Origin: Burkholderia sp. H160
Lineage (GTDB): Bacteria; Pseudomonadota; Gammaproteobacteria; Burkholderiales; Burkholderiaceae
Assembly: GCA_000173575.1 (NCBI GenBank)
Contig: ABYL01000030.1
Coordinates: 1-62,913 of the forward strand
Reading direction: 5' to 3'
DNA: 62,913 nucleotides
A model generated the notes under the pieces. The model was not told where the DNA came from, did no database searches, and saw only the letters and a program-made list of their open reading frames with translations. The position numbers and the translations under genes are program-made. Position 1 is the first letter of the stretch; each line of letters starts with the position of its first letter. This document shows, piece by piece, positions 18,263 to 28,075 of this stretch.

Positions 18263-19972
18263 ATGGCCGACCCGATCACTTCCCGTTCACGCCGCGGCGT
18301 GAGCGCCCCCGCTCCCGCCGACGACGCCGCGCGCAGCCGCACGCTGCCGCGCTGGCACTACCTCGTCGTACTGGCCGCAGGCGCGGCCAATACACTGTCG
18401 TTCGCGCCGACGCCGCACGGCGGCTGGCTGCAGCTCGCGATCTTCGTGTTCTTCTTCGCGTGGCTCACGCGCAGCACCGGCTGGAAAAGCGCCGCGCTGA
18501 CGGGCGGCGCGTTCGGCTTCGGCAACTTCGTAAGCGGGGTCTGGTGGCTGTATGTGAGCATGCACTACTACGGCGGCATGCCCGCGCCGCTCGCCGGCAC
18601 GGCGCTGGTGCTGTTCTCGCTATACCTCGCCGTCTATCCGGCGCTCGCCGCGGGGCTGTGGTCGTTCTGCGCGGGCCATGCGCGCAACGGCGCGGCCGAC
18701 GACCGCGCACCGTTCTCGCCGACCTGGCACGGCGCGTTCGCCTTTGCGAGCGCGTGGGCAATCGGTGAATGGCTGCGCGGCACGGTGTTCACCGGCTTTC
18801 CGTGGCTCGCGACCGGCTATGCTCAGGTCGACGGCCCGTTCGCGGGGTTTGCGCCGGTGGTCGGTGTGTATGGCGTCGGCTGGATGGTCGCGCTGACGGC
18901 CGCGTTGATCGCGCAGGCGCTGCTCGCGCTGCGGCCGTCGTGGCGCTCCGGGCGTGCCGATGAAGCGCGCGATCCGAACAACAGAGGCCGCGTCGCGCCT
19001 GTCGTCGTGCCCACCGGCGTCGCGCTCGCGCTGATCGTGATCGGCCTGCTGCTGCCGCTCGTGCAATGGACCACGCCCGCCAACGCGACGCTGTCGGTGC
19101 GTCTGCTGCAAGGCAATGTGAAGCAGGACATGAAGTTCGAGGAAGCCGGCATGCGCGGGGCGATCGAAGAGTATCAGCAGATGATCACGTCGAAGCCGGC
19201 CGATCTGATCGTCACGCCGGAAACCGCGATCCCCGTGCTCGCGCAGCAGTTGCCGCCGGACTTCGCGGCGGCGATCCGGCAGTTCTCGGATTCGACCGGC
19301 AGCGCGCTGCTGTTCGGCGCGATCGGCGGCACTATCACGCCGGACGGCCGGGTCGTCGACTACACCAACAGCCTGTTCGGCGTCACGCCCGGCTCGCACG
19401 AAATCTACCGCTACGACAAGCACCACCTCGTGCCGTTCGGCGAATTCGTGCCGTGGGGCTTCCGCTGGTTCGTGAACCTGATGAACATTCCGCTCGGCGA
19501 CTTCTTCCGCGGCCCGCCGGTGCAGAAGCCGTTTATGGTTCACAACCAGCCGGTCGCGGTGAACATCTGCTACGAGGACATCTTCGGCGAGGAGATCGCG
19601 CGCACGCTGCGCGAGAATGCGACGCCGGCCGGCGTGCTCGTCAACACGACCAATCTCGCGTGGTTCGGCGACACGATCGCGCTCGACCAGCATCTGCAGA
19701 TCGCGCGCATGCGCTCGCTCGAAACCGGCCGGCCGATGCTGCGCGCGACCAACACCGGCATGACCGCCGCGATTGACGCGAACGGCCGCGTGATCGGGCG
19801 CCTGACGCCGTACACGGTCGGCTCGCTCGACGTGACGGTGCAAGGCACCGCGGGCAACACGCCTTATGTGACGAGCGGCAACAATACGGTGCTCGCGGTG
19901 TCGGTGCTGTTGCTCGCGTTCGGTTTTGCTTTCGGACCGGGGATCGCGCGGCGACGCAACGGCAAGCGGTAA
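18263..19972 (+). CDS. lnt: Apolipoprotein N-acyltransferase
   Basis: A 569-residue inner-membrane enzyme doing the last step of lipoprotein maturation, N-acylation of the diacylated cysteine. About seven hydrophobic segments lie in residues 30-245, and one near the C-terminus (SVLLLAFGFAFGPGI). The nitrilase domain between them has the Glu-Lys-Cys triad: TPETAIPVL, YDKHHLVPFGEF and VNICYEDIFGEE. ATG 18263 follows a poor ribosome site, so the exact start is less certain. It is downstream of corC by 106 bp and closes the plus-strand run with a terminator at 20006. Confidence 0.95.
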   Translation: MADPITSRSRRGVSAPAPADDAARSRTLPRWHYLVVLAAGAANTLSFAPTPHGGWLQLAIFVFFFAWLTRSTGWKSAALTGGAFGFGNFVSGVWWLYVSMHYYGGMPAPLAGTALVLFSLYLAVYPALAAGLWSFCAGHARNGAADDRAPFSPTWHGAFAFASAWAIGEWLRGTVFTGFPWLATGYAQVDGPFAGFAPVVGVYGVGWMVALTAALIAQALLALRPSWRSGRADEARDPNNRGRVAPVVVPTGVALALIVIGLLLPLVQWTTPANATLSVRLLQGNVKQDMKFEEAGMRGAIEEYQQMITSKPADLIVTPETAIPVLAQQLPPDFAAAIRQFSDSTGSALLFGAIGGTITPDGRVVDYTNSLFGVTPGSHEIYRYDKHHLVPFGEFVPWGFRWFVNLMNIPLGDFFRGPPVQKPFMVHNQPVAVNICYEDIFGEEIARTLRENATPAGVLVNTTNLAWFGDTIALDQHLQIARMRSLETGRPMLRATNTGMTAAIDANGRVIGRLTPYTVGSLDVTVQGTAGNTPYVTSGNNTVLAVSVLLLAFGFAFGPGIARRRNGKR

Positions 19973-20005
19973 CGCCACAGCCGACGTCAAACGAACCCTA
20001 CCCGC

Positions 20006-20041
20006 AAAAAAAATGCGCCTGACATGCAGGCGCATTTTTTT
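20006..20041. terminator. Bidirectional intrinsic terminator
   Basis: A run of As, ATGCGCCTG-ACATG-CAGGCGCAT, then a run of Ts, between the convergent lnt and GST genes. Confidence 0.9.
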
Positions 20042-20060
20042 CATGCTCTTTCTTGCTTCC

Positions 20061-20672
20061 TCAATCCCTCGGCACCGTATCGATGAACGATTGCCGCTGC
20101 GACAGCTTCTGGAAGTGCTTGTCCAGATTCGGGTGCGATTCGCGCCAGTTCAGTTCCGGCGTACGGAAGTCCAGATAGCCGAGCGCGCAGCCCACCGCGA
20201 TGTCGGCGAGCGTGTAGTGATTGCTCGCGCACCACGGCTTGCTGCCGAGCCCCTGCGACATCGCGATCAGCGCTTCGTCGATCTTGCGCTGCTGCCGCGC
20301 GACCCACGCGTCGACGCGCTGCTCGGGCGCGCGCTGCGTGCCTTCGAGACGGATCAGCACGGCCGCGTCAAGCACGCCGTCGGCGAGCGCTTCCCAGCAG
20401 CGCACCTCGACGCGCTCGCGCCCCGACTGCGGAATCAGCTTGCCGACCGGCGACAGCGTATCGACGTATTCGCAGATCACCCGCGAATCGAACACGGCCT
20501 CGCCGTCTTCCATCACGAGGCACGGGATCTTGCCGAGCGGATTGAAGGTGTGAATCCGGGTATCCGGCGCCCAGACGTTCTCGGGCACCAGTTCGTAGTC
20601 TATCTTCTTGTCGGCGAGCACAATCCGCGCTTTACGTACGTACGGGCTGCCGAACGAACCGATGAGTTTCAT
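20061..20672 (-). CDS. Glutathione S-transferase family protein
   Basis: A 203-residue cytosolic GST. The N-terminal thioredoxin-fold domain (1-80) has GSFGSPYVRKARIVLADKKI, with Ser near position 9 as the likely thiolate-stabilising residue, the cis-Pro loop GKIPCLVMEDG, and the glutathione-binding FDSRVICEYVD. The C-terminal helical domain follows to residue 203 (SNHYTLADIAVGCALGYLDF is the N-capping box region). Two adjacent ATGs exist; 20672 has AAGG at better spacing than 20675. Substrate unknown. It is divergent from pepP. Confidence 0.9.
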   Translation of the reverse strand: MKLIGSFGSPYVRKARIVLADKKIDYELVPENVWAPDTRIHTFNPLGKIPCLVMEDGEAVFDSRVICEYVDTLSPVGKLIPQSGRERVEVRCWEALADGVLDAAVLIRLEGTQRAPEQRVDAWVARQQRKIDEALIAMSQGLGSKPWCASNHYTLADIAVGCALGYLDFRTPELNWRESHPNLDKHFQKLSQRQSFIDTVPRD

Positions 20673-20883
20673 CATGACCTTCTGCCTTTTTCTGAATCCG
20701 GCGAAAGTATAAGTGGTCCAAGGCGTTCGCGAACGTGCTGTAAGCATCTTCGCAAGCTGCCCGCCGACCCGCTGTGGGCGGATTGCAACATGACGGCGGC
20801 TGCCGCGCGGTCGGAATCCGCACAAACCGAGTCAATGTAGTGCGCGCACCATGGCCGGGGGACCGCGGCGCTACAATCGCACG

Positions 20884-22303
20884 ATGAACCAGCCGACCGA
20901 ACCCACCATCGCCATCGACGTCTACCGCACGCGCCGCGAGCGCGTTCTCGCCGCGCTGCGCGCCGCGGGCGGCGGCGTCGCCATCGTCCCGACCGCGCCG
21001 GAGGCACTGCGCAACCGCGACGCCGACTACCCGTACCGCCACGACAGCTACTTCTATTATCTGACCGGCTTCACCGAGCCCGAAGCGCTGCTCGTGCTCG
21101 ACGCCAGTGCCGCGCCCGGCGCGCCCGCGTCGATCCTGTTCTGCCGCGAGAAAAACGTCGAGCGCGAGACCTGGGAAGGCTTCCGCTTCGGCCCCGACGG
21201 CGCGCGCGAAGCGTTCGGGCTCGATGCCGCGTTCCCGTTCGGCGAACGCGACACGCAACTGCCGCGCATCATCGCCGACAAGCCGGCGTTGCACTACGCG
21301 CTCGGCACTTCGGCACGGCTCGACGAGCAGGTGCGCGGCTGGCTCGACGCGGTGCGCGCGCAAAGCCGCGCCGGCACCGTCGCGCCGACGGCCGCGCGCG
21401 ACCTGCTGCCGTTGCTCGACGAGATGCGGCTCGTCAAGGACGACCACGAGCTCGCGATCATGCGGCGCGCCGGCGCAGATTTCGGCGGCCGCGCATCGTC
21501 GCGCGATGGCGGTGTGCCGCCCCGGCATCCGCGAGTACGAACTCGAGGCCGAGCTGCTGTACACGTTCCGCAAGCTCGGCGCGCAGGCGCCGGCCTATAC
21601 GTCGATCGTCGCGGCCGGCGCGAATGCGTGCGTGCTGCACTACCCGGCTGGCAACGCGATCGCGCAGGACGGCGACCTGATCCTGATCGACGCGGCCTGC
21701 GAACTCGATGGCTACGCGTCCGACATCACGCGCACATTCCCGGCGAGCGGCCGCTTCACGCCGGCACAGCGCGAGCTGTACGACATCGTGCTGGCCGCGC
21801 AGCAGGCCGCCATCGCCGCGACGCGCGTCGGCGCGAGCTTCGACGATCCGCACCAGGCCGCCCTGCGCGTACTGTCGCAGGGGCTGCTCGACACCGGCAT
21901 CGTGCCGCGCGCGAAGTTCGCATCGGTCGACGACGTGATCGCCGAACGCGCCTACGCGCCGTTCTACATGCACCGCACCGGACACTGGCTCGGCATGGAC
22001 GTGCACGACTGCGGTGACTACCGCGAGCGCGGCGCGCCGCGCGACGAGGCGGGCGCCCTGCCGTGGCGCACGCTGCGCGCGTCGATGACGCTGACGATCG
22101 AACCGGGCCTGTACGTCCACCCGGCCGAGGGTGTGCCCGAGCGCTACTGGAATATCGGCATCCGCATCGAGGACGACGCGATCGTCACGCCGGCCGGCTG
22201 CGAGCTGATCACGCGTGGCGTGCCGGTCGCCGCCGACGAGATCGAGGCGCTGATGCAGGAAGCGCGGGCGGCCCATCGAGCGGCGCATCAAGCGAGGACC
22301 TGA
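20884..22303 (+). pseudogene. pepP: Xaa-Pro aminopeptidase, disrupted by a one-base frameshift
   Basis: Two overlapping frames together encode one aminopeptidase P of about 472 residues. The first runs from ATG 20884 through the N-terminal domain (YYLTGFTEPEALLVL, LLPLLDEMRLVKDDHELAIM). After MRRA it loses homology, while the +1-shifted frame continues with AQISAAAHRRAMAVCRPGIR, the metal ligands (LILIDAACELDGYASDITRT, HRTGHWLGMDVHDCG) and TIEPGLYVHP. Removing one G of the GG at 21472-21473 restores an uninterrupted protein. If real, the product lacks the whole catalytic domain. ubiH follows 6 bp later, the conserved pepP-ubiH pairing. A sequencing error is the main alternative. Confidence 0.85.
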
Positions 22304-22309
22304 TCCGCG

Positions 22310-23581
22310 ATGAACGAAGCCTCTCCATCTGCGGTGATCCTGAGACCCGCCTCCCACCAGCAGGGGTTCGATTTCGACGTAACGATCGTCGGCGCCGGAC
22401 CGGTCGGCCTTGCGCTGGCCGGCTGGCTCGCGCGCCGCAGCGTGACGCGCGAGCTGAAGATCGCGCTCGTCGATGCGCGCGAACCGGAAGACTCGATCGC
22501 CGATCCGCGCGCGATCGCAGTCTCTCACGGCAGCCGGATGATCCTCGAGCCGCTGCGCTGGCCCGCCGACGCCACCGCGATCGAGCGCATCCACGTGTCG
22601 CAGCGCGGTCATTTCGGGCGCACGCTGATCGATCATCGCGAGCACGGGCTGCCCGCGCTCGGCTACGTGCTGCGCTACGGCTCGATCGTGCACGGCCTCG
22701 CCGAGGCCGTGCACGCGACGCCAGTCCACTGGTTCCGCTCGACGTCGGCCGGCGCGCCGGTTCAGGAGCTCGACGGCGTCACGCTGCCGATCGAAACCGC
22801 GGGCGTCGCGCGACAGTTGCGCACGCGGATTCTCGTGAACGCCGAGGGCGGACTGTTCGGCGACCAGAAGCACGCGAAAAGCACTAGCCGCGCCACGTAT
22901 GAAGACACCGGCACACGCAGCATCGGCAAAAAAAACGCCGGCTCGCGCGACTACGGCCAGACCGCGCTGGTCGGCACGGTCACCGTCTCCGCGCCGCAGC
23001 CGCACGTCGCGTGGGAGCGCTTCACGTCGCAAGGCCCGATCGCGCTGCTGCCGATGGGCGGCGTGCGCGGCGCCGACTACGCGCTCGTCTGGTGCTGCGC
23101 GCCCGACGAAGCCGCGCGCCGCGCGCAGCTCTCCGACGAAGCGTTCCTGCGCGAGCTCGACGCCGCGTTCGGCGACCGCATGGGGCGTTTTACGCACATC
23201 AAGGGGCGCGCATCGTTCCCGCTCGGGCTCAACGCGGTCGACACGCTCGTGAACGGCCACATCGTCGCCATCGGCAATGCGGCGCAGACCTTGCATCCGG
23301 TGGCGGGTCAAGGCCTCAATCTGGGCTTGCGCGACGCGCACGCGCTCGCCGATGCGCTGTCCGCCGAAGGCCCGACGCCGCTCGCGCTCGCGACCTTCGC
23401 GCAACGCCGCGCGCTCGACCGGCGCCTGACGATCGGCTCGACCGACACGCTCGCGCGCCTGTTCACCGTCGACTTCGCGCCGCTCGCGGTACTGCGCGGC
23501 CTCGCGCTGACCGCGCTCGAATTCGTGCCGCCGGTAAAAACTGCGCTCGCCCGGCAGATGATGTTCGGCCAGCGCCGCTAG
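22310..23581 (+). CDS. ubiH: UbiH/UbiF/VisC-family FAD-dependent hydroxylase
   Basis: A 423-residue flavoprotein monooxygenase that hydroxylates a ubiquinone precursor ring. The N-terminal dinucleotide-binding motif is VTIVGAGPVGLALAGWL (residues 25-41), with the arginine-rich DPRAIAVSHGSRMIL. The second FAD motif is VAIGNAAQTLHPVAGQGLNLGLRDAHALAD. Between about 180 and 220 lies a polar, lysine-rich insertion (KHAKSTSRATYEDTG through SIGKKNAGSRDYG) that contains an A8 run at 22928-22935. It sits 6 bp behind pepP. UbiH is the most likely paralogue from this context; UbiF/UbiI cannot be excluded. Confidence 0.85.
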   Translation: MNEASPSAVILRPASHQQGFDFDVTIVGAGPVGLALAGWLARRSVTRELKIALVDAREPEDSIADPRAIAVSHGSRMILEPLRWPADATAIERIHVSQRGHFGRTLIDHREHGLPALGYVLRYGSIVHGLAEAVHATPVHWFRSTSAGAPVQELDGVTLPIETAGVARQLRTRILVNAEGGLFGDQKHAKSTSRATYEDTGTRSIGKKNAGSRDYGQTALVGTVTVSAPQPHVAWERFTSQGPIALLPMGGVRGADYALVWCCAPDEAARRAQLSDEAFLRELDAAFGDRMGRFTHIKGRASFPLGLNAVDTLVNGHIVAIGNAAQTLHPVAGQGLNLGLRDAHALADALSAEGPTPLALATFAQRRALDRRLTIGSTDTLARLFTVDFAPLAVLRGLALTALEFVPPVKTALARQMMFGQRR

Positions 23582-23598
23582 GCGCGGGAAAGCACCGT

Positions 23599-23615
23599 GC
23601 GGTTCTATGAACCGC
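23599..23615. other. Hairpin downstream of ubiH
   Basis: GCGGTTC-TAT-GAACCGC, a perfect 7-bp stem with a 3-base loop 18 bp past the ubiH stop. Weaker outer pairing of GAAAG with CTTTC extends it. No T tract follows directly, so termination is possible but not shown. Confidence 0.4.
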
Positions 23616-23769
23616 GCGACTTTCATAGAAGATTTAACGGGTTACGAGAGTCAGATCGCGAGTCCCGGCAAGCCGTTAACGCTAAAATAGAGGTTTTCCC
23701 TCGTATTTCGCGCAGCGCCGGCTGTCACGATTGTTAAATCCTGACCCGTCGCCGGCGCACGCTCACGTC

Positions 23770-24831
23770 ATGCCCACTCTCGGCCCTCACAATCTGCGCA
23801 ACAACCTGTTCGTCGCCCCGATGGCCGGTGTGACCGACCGACCGTTCCGCCAGCTGTGCAAACGGCTCGGCGCGGGCTACGCGGTGTCGGAAATGGTCGC
23901 GTCGAACGCGCAGCTGTGGAAAAGCGAAAAGACCATGCGCCGCGCGAACCACGAAGGTGAGGTCGAGCCGATCGCGGTGCAGATCGCCGGCGCGGACCCG
24001 GACATGATGGCCGAAGCGGCCCGCTACAACGTCGCGAACGGCGCGCAGATCATCGACATCAACATGGGCTGCCCGGCCAAGAAGGTCTGCAACGTCGCGG
24101 CCGGCTCCGCGCTGCTGCAGAACGAGCCGCTCGTGCAGCGCATCGTCGAGGCCGTCGTCAACGCGGTTGGCGTCGGGCCCGACGCGGTGCCCGTCACGCT
24201 GAAAATCCGCACCGGCTGGAATCGCGAGAACAAAAACGCGCTGAATGTCGCGCGTCTCGCGCAAGCAGCGGGCATTTCGATGCTGACCGTCCACGGCCGC
24301 ACACGCGCCGACCTGTACCACGGCGACGCCGAGTACGAAACCATCGCCGCGGTGAAAGCGGCGGTACGCATTCCGGTCGTCGCAAACGGCGACATCACGT
24401 CGCCGCAAAAGGCGCGCGAGGTGCTCGCCGCGACCGGCGCGGACGCGATCATGATCGGGCGCGCCGCGCAGGGCCGGCCGTGGCTCTTTCGCGAAATCGA
24501 GCATTTCCTGCAGACCGGCGAGTTGCTGCCGCCGCCGCGCATCGACGAAATCCAGCAGGTGATGAACGAGCATCTCGAAGATCACTATGCGTTTTACGGG
24601 GAATTTACCGGTGTGCGCACTGCGCGCAAGCACATCGGCTGGTACACTCGCGGCCTTTCCGGCGCCAACCTGTTCCGGCATCGCATGAATACGCTGGACA
24701 CCACGCGCGAACAACTCCTCGCCGTCAACGAGTTCTTTGACGCGCAAAAGGCGATCTCAGACCGCCTCGTCTACATCGACGAAGCGCCCGACAGCCAGGG
24801 CGAGGACCCCACCGACCGACTAGCAGCATGA
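23770..24831 (+). CDS. dusB: tRNA-dihydrouridine synthase B
   Basis: A 353-residue FMN enzyme reducing uridine to dihydrouridine in the tRNA D-loop. Conserved blocks: NNLFVAPMAGVTDRPFRQLC, VQIAGADPDMMAEAA, DINMGCPAKKVCN with the catalytic Cys, LKIRTGWNRENKN, TVHGRTRADLYHG, VVANGDITSPQKA and MIGRAAQGRPW. Length matches E. coli DusB (321) plus a C-terminal tail. ATG 23770 is chosen over an upstream TTG because family homology starts there. Its stop overlaps the fis start (ATGA), the same translational coupling seen in the enterobacterial dusB-fis operon. Confidence 0.96.
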   Translation: MPTLGPHNLRNNLFVAPMAGVTDRPFRQLCKRLGAGYAVSEMVASNAQLWKSEKTMRRANHEGEVEPIAVQIAGADPDMMAEAARYNVANGAQIIDINMGCPAKKVCNVAAGSALLQNEPLVQRIVEAVVNAVGVGPDAVPVTLKIRTGWNRENKNALNVARLAQAAGISMLTVHGRTRADLYHGDAEYETIAAVKAAVRIPVVANGDITSPQKAREVLAATGADAIMIGRAAQGRPWLFREIEHFLQTGELLPPPRIDEIQQVMNEHLEDHYAFYGEFTGVRTARKHIGWYTRGLSGANLFRHRMNTLDTTREQLLAVNEFFDAQKAISDRLVYIDEAPDSQGEDPTDRLAA

Positions 24832-25061
24832 GCAAGAACAATATCGAACAATCTGTCCGCGACAGCCTGGACGTGTATTTCCAGGATCTCGACGGCTCCA
24901 ATCCGCACGACGTGTACGACATGGTCATTTCATGCGTGGAAAAACCCTTGCTCGAAGTGGTGCTCGAGCAGGCCGGCGGTAACCAGTCGCTGGCCGCCGA
25001 GTATCTCGGCATCAACCGCAATACGCTGCGCAAGAAGCTGCAACAACACGGTTTGCTGTAG
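24828..25061 (+). CDS. fis: Fis-family DNA-binding protein
   Basis: A 77-residue nucleoid protein, shorter than E. coli Fis (98) because the mobile N-terminal beta-hairpin arm is reduced. The core helices include [20 protein letters not shown], and the C-terminal helix-turn-helix is [22 protein letters not shown], nearly identical to Fis and to the NtrC C-terminal domain. It overlaps the end of dusB by 4 bp (ATGA), so translation is probably coupled. It is upstream of purH by 56 bp. Confidence 0.95.
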   Translation: MSKNNIEQSVRDSLDVYFQDLDGSNPHDVYDMVISCVEKPLLEVVLEQAGGNQSLAAEYLGINRNTLRKKLQQHGLL

Positions 25062-25117
25062 CGGGTTGTAGTTTCTCGCGCCCTGCCACGTTTCCCCTTC
25101 GGCTTTTCGTCTTCATC

Positions 25118-26683
25118 ATGATCAAGCAAGCGCTCATCTCCGTTTCCGACAAGTCCGGCATCGTCGACTTCGCCAAATCGCTGTCGGACCTCGGCATCAA
25201 GATTCTGTCGACCGGCGGCACCGCGAAACTGCTCGCGGACGCGGGCCTGTCCGTCACCGAAGTCGCCGATTACACGGGCTTCCCGGAAATGCTCGACGGG
25301 CGAGTGAAAACGCTGCATCCGAAGGTGCACGGCGGCATCCTCGCGCGTCGCGATCTGCCCGAGCACATGGCCGCGCTCGAGAAGCACAACATTCCGACCA
25401 TCGACCTGCTGGTCGTGAACCTGTACCCGTTCGTGCAGACCGTGTCGAAGGAAGAGTGCTCGCTGGAAGACGCGATCGAGAACATCGACATCGGCGGCCC
25501 GACGATGCTGCGCTCGGCCGCGAAGAATCACCGCGACGTGACGGTGGTGGTCGATCCGGCCGACTACGCGGTCGTGCTCGACGAGATGCGCGCGAACGGC
25601 AACACGGTGTCGTACCGGACGAACTTCCGCCTCGCGACCAAGGTGTACGCGCACACCGCGCAGTACGACGGCGCGATCACGAACTACCTGACGAGCCTGA
25701 CCGACGAGTTGCAGCACGCGTCGCGCAACGAATATCCGGCCACCTTCAATATGGCGTTCGAGAAGGTGCAGGACCTGCGCTACGGCGAGAACCCGCACCA
25801 GAGCGCGGCGTTCTACCGCGACCTGACGGTGCCGACCGGCGCGCTTGCGAACTACAACCAGTTGCAGGGCAAGGAACTGTCGTACAACAACATCGCCGAC
25901 TCCGACGCGGCGTGGGAATGCGTGAAGACCTTCGACGTGCCGGCCTGCGTCATCGTCAAGCACGCGAATCCGTGCGGCGTCGCGGTCGGCGCGAACGCGC
26001 ACGAAGCCTATTCGAAGGCGTTCCAGACCGATCCGACCTCGGCGTTCGGCGGCATCATCGCGTTCAACCGTGAAGTCGACGAAGCGTCCGCGCAAGCCGT
26101 CGCGAAGCAGTTCGTCGAAGTGCTGATCGCGCCGTCGTTCAGCGCCGAAGCGCGTCAGGTGTTCGCGGCGAAGCAGAATGTGCGTCTGCTCGAAATCGCG
26201 CTGGGCGAAGGCCATAACACGTTCGATCTGAAGCGTGTCGGCGGCGGTCTGCTGGTGCAGTCGCTCGACTCGAAGAACGTGCAGCCGCGCGAACTGCGCG
26301 TGGTCACGAAGCGTCATCCGACGCCGAAGGAAATGGACGACCTGCTGTTCGCATGGCGCGTCGCGAAGTACGTGAAGTCGAACGCGATCGTGTTCTGCGC
26401 GAACGGCATGACGCTCGGCGTCGGCGCGGGCCAGATGAGCCGCGTGGACTCGGCGCGTATCGCGAGCATCAAGGCGCAGAACGCCGGTCTGACGCTGGCC
26501 GGTTCGGCGGTCGCATCGGACGCGTTCTTCCCGTTCCGCGACGGTCTCGACGTGGTCGTCGCGGCAGGCGCGACCTGCGTGATCCAGCCGGGCGGCTCGG
26601 TGCGTGACGACGAGGTGGTCAACGCCGCCGACGAGCACAACATCGCGATGGTGCTGACGGGCGTGCGTCACTTCCGTCATTGA
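25118..26683 (+). CDS. purH: Bifunctional AICAR formyltransferase / IMP cyclohydrolase
   Basis: A 521-residue enzyme doing the last two steps of purine synthesis. The N-terminal MGS-like cyclohydrolase domain (about 1-150) has [32 protein letters not shown] and [17 protein letters not shown]. The formyltransferase part has [42 protein letters not shown] and [12 protein letters not shown]. Length equals E. coli PurH (529). It lies 56 bp after fis and ends at a strong terminator. purB, another purine gene, is 20 kb away and unlinked. Confidence 0.97.
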   Translation: MIKQALISVSDKSGIVDFAKSLSDLGIKILSTGGTAKLLADAGLSVTEVADYTGFPEMLDGRVKTLHPKVHGGILARRDLPEHMAALEKHNIPTIDLLVVNLYPFVQTVSKEECSLEDAIENIDIGGPTMLRSAAKNHRDVTVVVDPADYAVVLDEMRANGNTVSYRTNFRLATKVYAHTAQYDGAITNYLTSLTDELQHASRNEYPATFNMAFEKVQDLRYGENPHQSAAFYRDLTVPTGALANYNQLQGKELSYNNIADSDAAWECVKTFDVPACVIVKHANPCGVAVGANAHEAYSKAFQTDPTSAFGGIIAFNREVDEASAQAVAKQFVEVLIAPSFSAEARQVFAAKQNVRLLEIALGEGHNTFDLKRVGGGLLVQSLDSKNVQPRELRVVTKRHPTPKEMDDLLFAWRVAKYVKSNAIVFCANGMTLGVGAGQMSRVDSARIASIKAQNAGLTLAGSAVASDAFFPFRDGLDVVVAAGATCVIQPGGSVRDDEVVNAADEHNIAMVLTGVRHFRH

Positions 26684-26705
26684 TTGACTGCGGTTCGATA
26701 GCTGC

Positions 26706-26742
26706 AAAAAAGGCCCGGCGGGTTGTCCCGCCGGGCCTTTTG
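26706..26742. terminator. Intrinsic terminator after purH
   Basis: An A6 run, then GGCCCGGCGGG-TTGT-CCCGCCGGGCC followed by TTTT. An 11-bp GC-rich stem. Confidence 0.9.
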
Positions 26743-26831
26743 TCTTGGGGCGAGGCGATTCACCGACCGCCACGCGCCACGTTCGTTGTAGTATCGCAGG
26801 CACCTGGTTTCTATCGCTTGTGCGGCACCTC

Positions 26832-27374
26832 ATGAGAATTCTCGGCATCGACCCCGGCCTGCGCGTGACCGGCTTCGGCGTGATCGAACAACACGGCCAC
26901 ACACTGCGTTACGTCGCGAGCGGCGTGATCCGCACCGCCGACGCCGATCTGCCGTCGCGGCTCGGCACCATCTTCGCAGGCATCTCGACGTTGATCCGCG
27001 AGCACGCGCCGGATCAGGCGGCGATCGAAAAAGTCTTCGTCAACGTCAATCCGCAGTCGACGCTGCTGCTCGGCCAGGCGCGCGGCGCCGCGATCTGCGG
27101 GCTCGTCGCGGGCGGCGTGCCGGTCGCCGAATACACCGCCCTGCAACTGAAGCAGTCGGTGGTCGGCTATGGCCGCGCGACCAAGGAACAGATGCAGCAG
27201 ATGGTCGTGCGGCTCTTGAGCCTGTCGGGCGTACCGGGCACCGACGCCGCCGACGCGCTCGGCATGGCCATCTGTCACGCGCACGGCGGCTCGACACTTA
27301 GCACGCTCGGCGGCATCGCGCCGGCACTCGCGAAGAAGGGGCTGCGGGTGCGGCGTGGACGTCTGGTCGGCTAA
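26832..27374 (+). CDS. ruvC: Crossover junction endodeoxyribonuclease RuvC
   Basis: A 180-residue Holliday-junction resolvase. It starts [19 protein letters not shown], giving catalytic Asp7; the other acidic residues fall in [19 protein letters not shown] (Glu68), and in [14 protein letters not shown] (two Asp near 139-142). Length and motifs match E. coli RuvC (173). ATG 26832 has the conserved N-terminus; an upstream in-frame start is rejected. It heads the ruvC-ruvA-ruvB cluster. Confidence 0.97.
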   Translation: MRILGIDPGLRVTGFGVIEQHGHTLRYVASGVIRTADADLPSRLGTIFAGISTLIREHAPDQAAIEKVFVNVNPQSTLLLGQARGAAICGLVAGGVPVAEYTALQLKQSVVGYGRATKEQMQQMVVRLLSLSGVPGTDAADALGMAICHAHGGSTLSTLGGIAPALAKKGLRVRRGRLVG

Positions 27375-27463
27375 CGCGATGTATGACCCGCTTCGCCGTA
27401 CGCGCCGCCGAGCCGCTGCGCTACACTCGCGCTTTCCCATCCGACTCTGAAAACTAATCCGCC

Positions 27464-28045
27464 ATGATCGGTCGCATTGCCGGCGTTCTGCTGGAAAAAA
27501 ACCCGCCGCATCTGCTCGTCGACTGCAACGGCGTCGGCTACGAAGTGGACGTGCCGATGAGCACGTTCTACAACCTGCCGTCGAGCGGCGAGCGCATCGT
27601 GCTGCTCACGCAGATGATCGTGCGCGAGGACGCGCATCTGCTGTACGGCTTCGGCACCGCGCAGGAACGCGCGACGTTCCGCGAGCTGCTGAAGATTTCC
27701 GGCATCGGCGCACGCATGGCGCTCGCGGTGCTGTCGGGCATGAGCGTCGCGGAACTTGCGCAGACCGTCACGATGCAGGACGCCGCGCGCCTCACGCGCG
27801 TGCCGGGCATCGGCAAGAAGACCGCCGAGCGGCTGCTGCTCGAACTGAAGGGCAAGCTCGGTGCCGACCTCGGCGCGATGGCGGGTGCCGCGTCGGCATC
27901 CGACCACGCATCGGACATCCTCAATGCGCTGCTCGCGCTCGGCTACTCGGAAAAAGAAGCGCTCGCGGCAATCAAGAACGTGCCGGCTGGTACGGGCGTG
28001 TCCGAGGGCATCAAGCTCGCGTTGAAGGCGCTGTCGAAGGGCTGA
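27464..28045 (+). CDS. ruvA: Holliday junction branch migration protein RuvA
   Basis: A 193-residue junction-binding subunit. Domain I starts [20 protein letters not shown]; domain II has two helix-hairpin-helix motifs ([17 protein letters not shown] and [20 protein letters not shown]); domain III, which contacts RuvB, is about 145-193 ([21 protein letters not shown]). It tetramerises on four-way junctions and loads RuvB. It lies 89 bp after ruvC and 30 bp before ruvB. Confidence 0.97.
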   Translation: MIGRIAGVLLEKNPPHLLVDCNGVGYEVDVPMSTFYNLPSSGERIVLLTQMIVREDAHLLYGFGTAQERATFRELLKISGIGARMALAVLSGMSVAELAQTVTMQDAARLTRVPGIGKKTAERLLLELKGKLGADLGAMAGAASASDHASDILNALLALGYSEKEALAAIKNVPAGTGVSEGIKLALKALSKG

Positions 28046-28075
28046 TGCGCGAGCCGCGCGCGGTACAATGACCGC

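Noticed and set aside
23683-23688. TAAAAT as a dusB-fis promoter -10
   Set aside because: The -10 is acceptable but no -35 at 16-18 bp spacing is visible, so I left it out as a feature.
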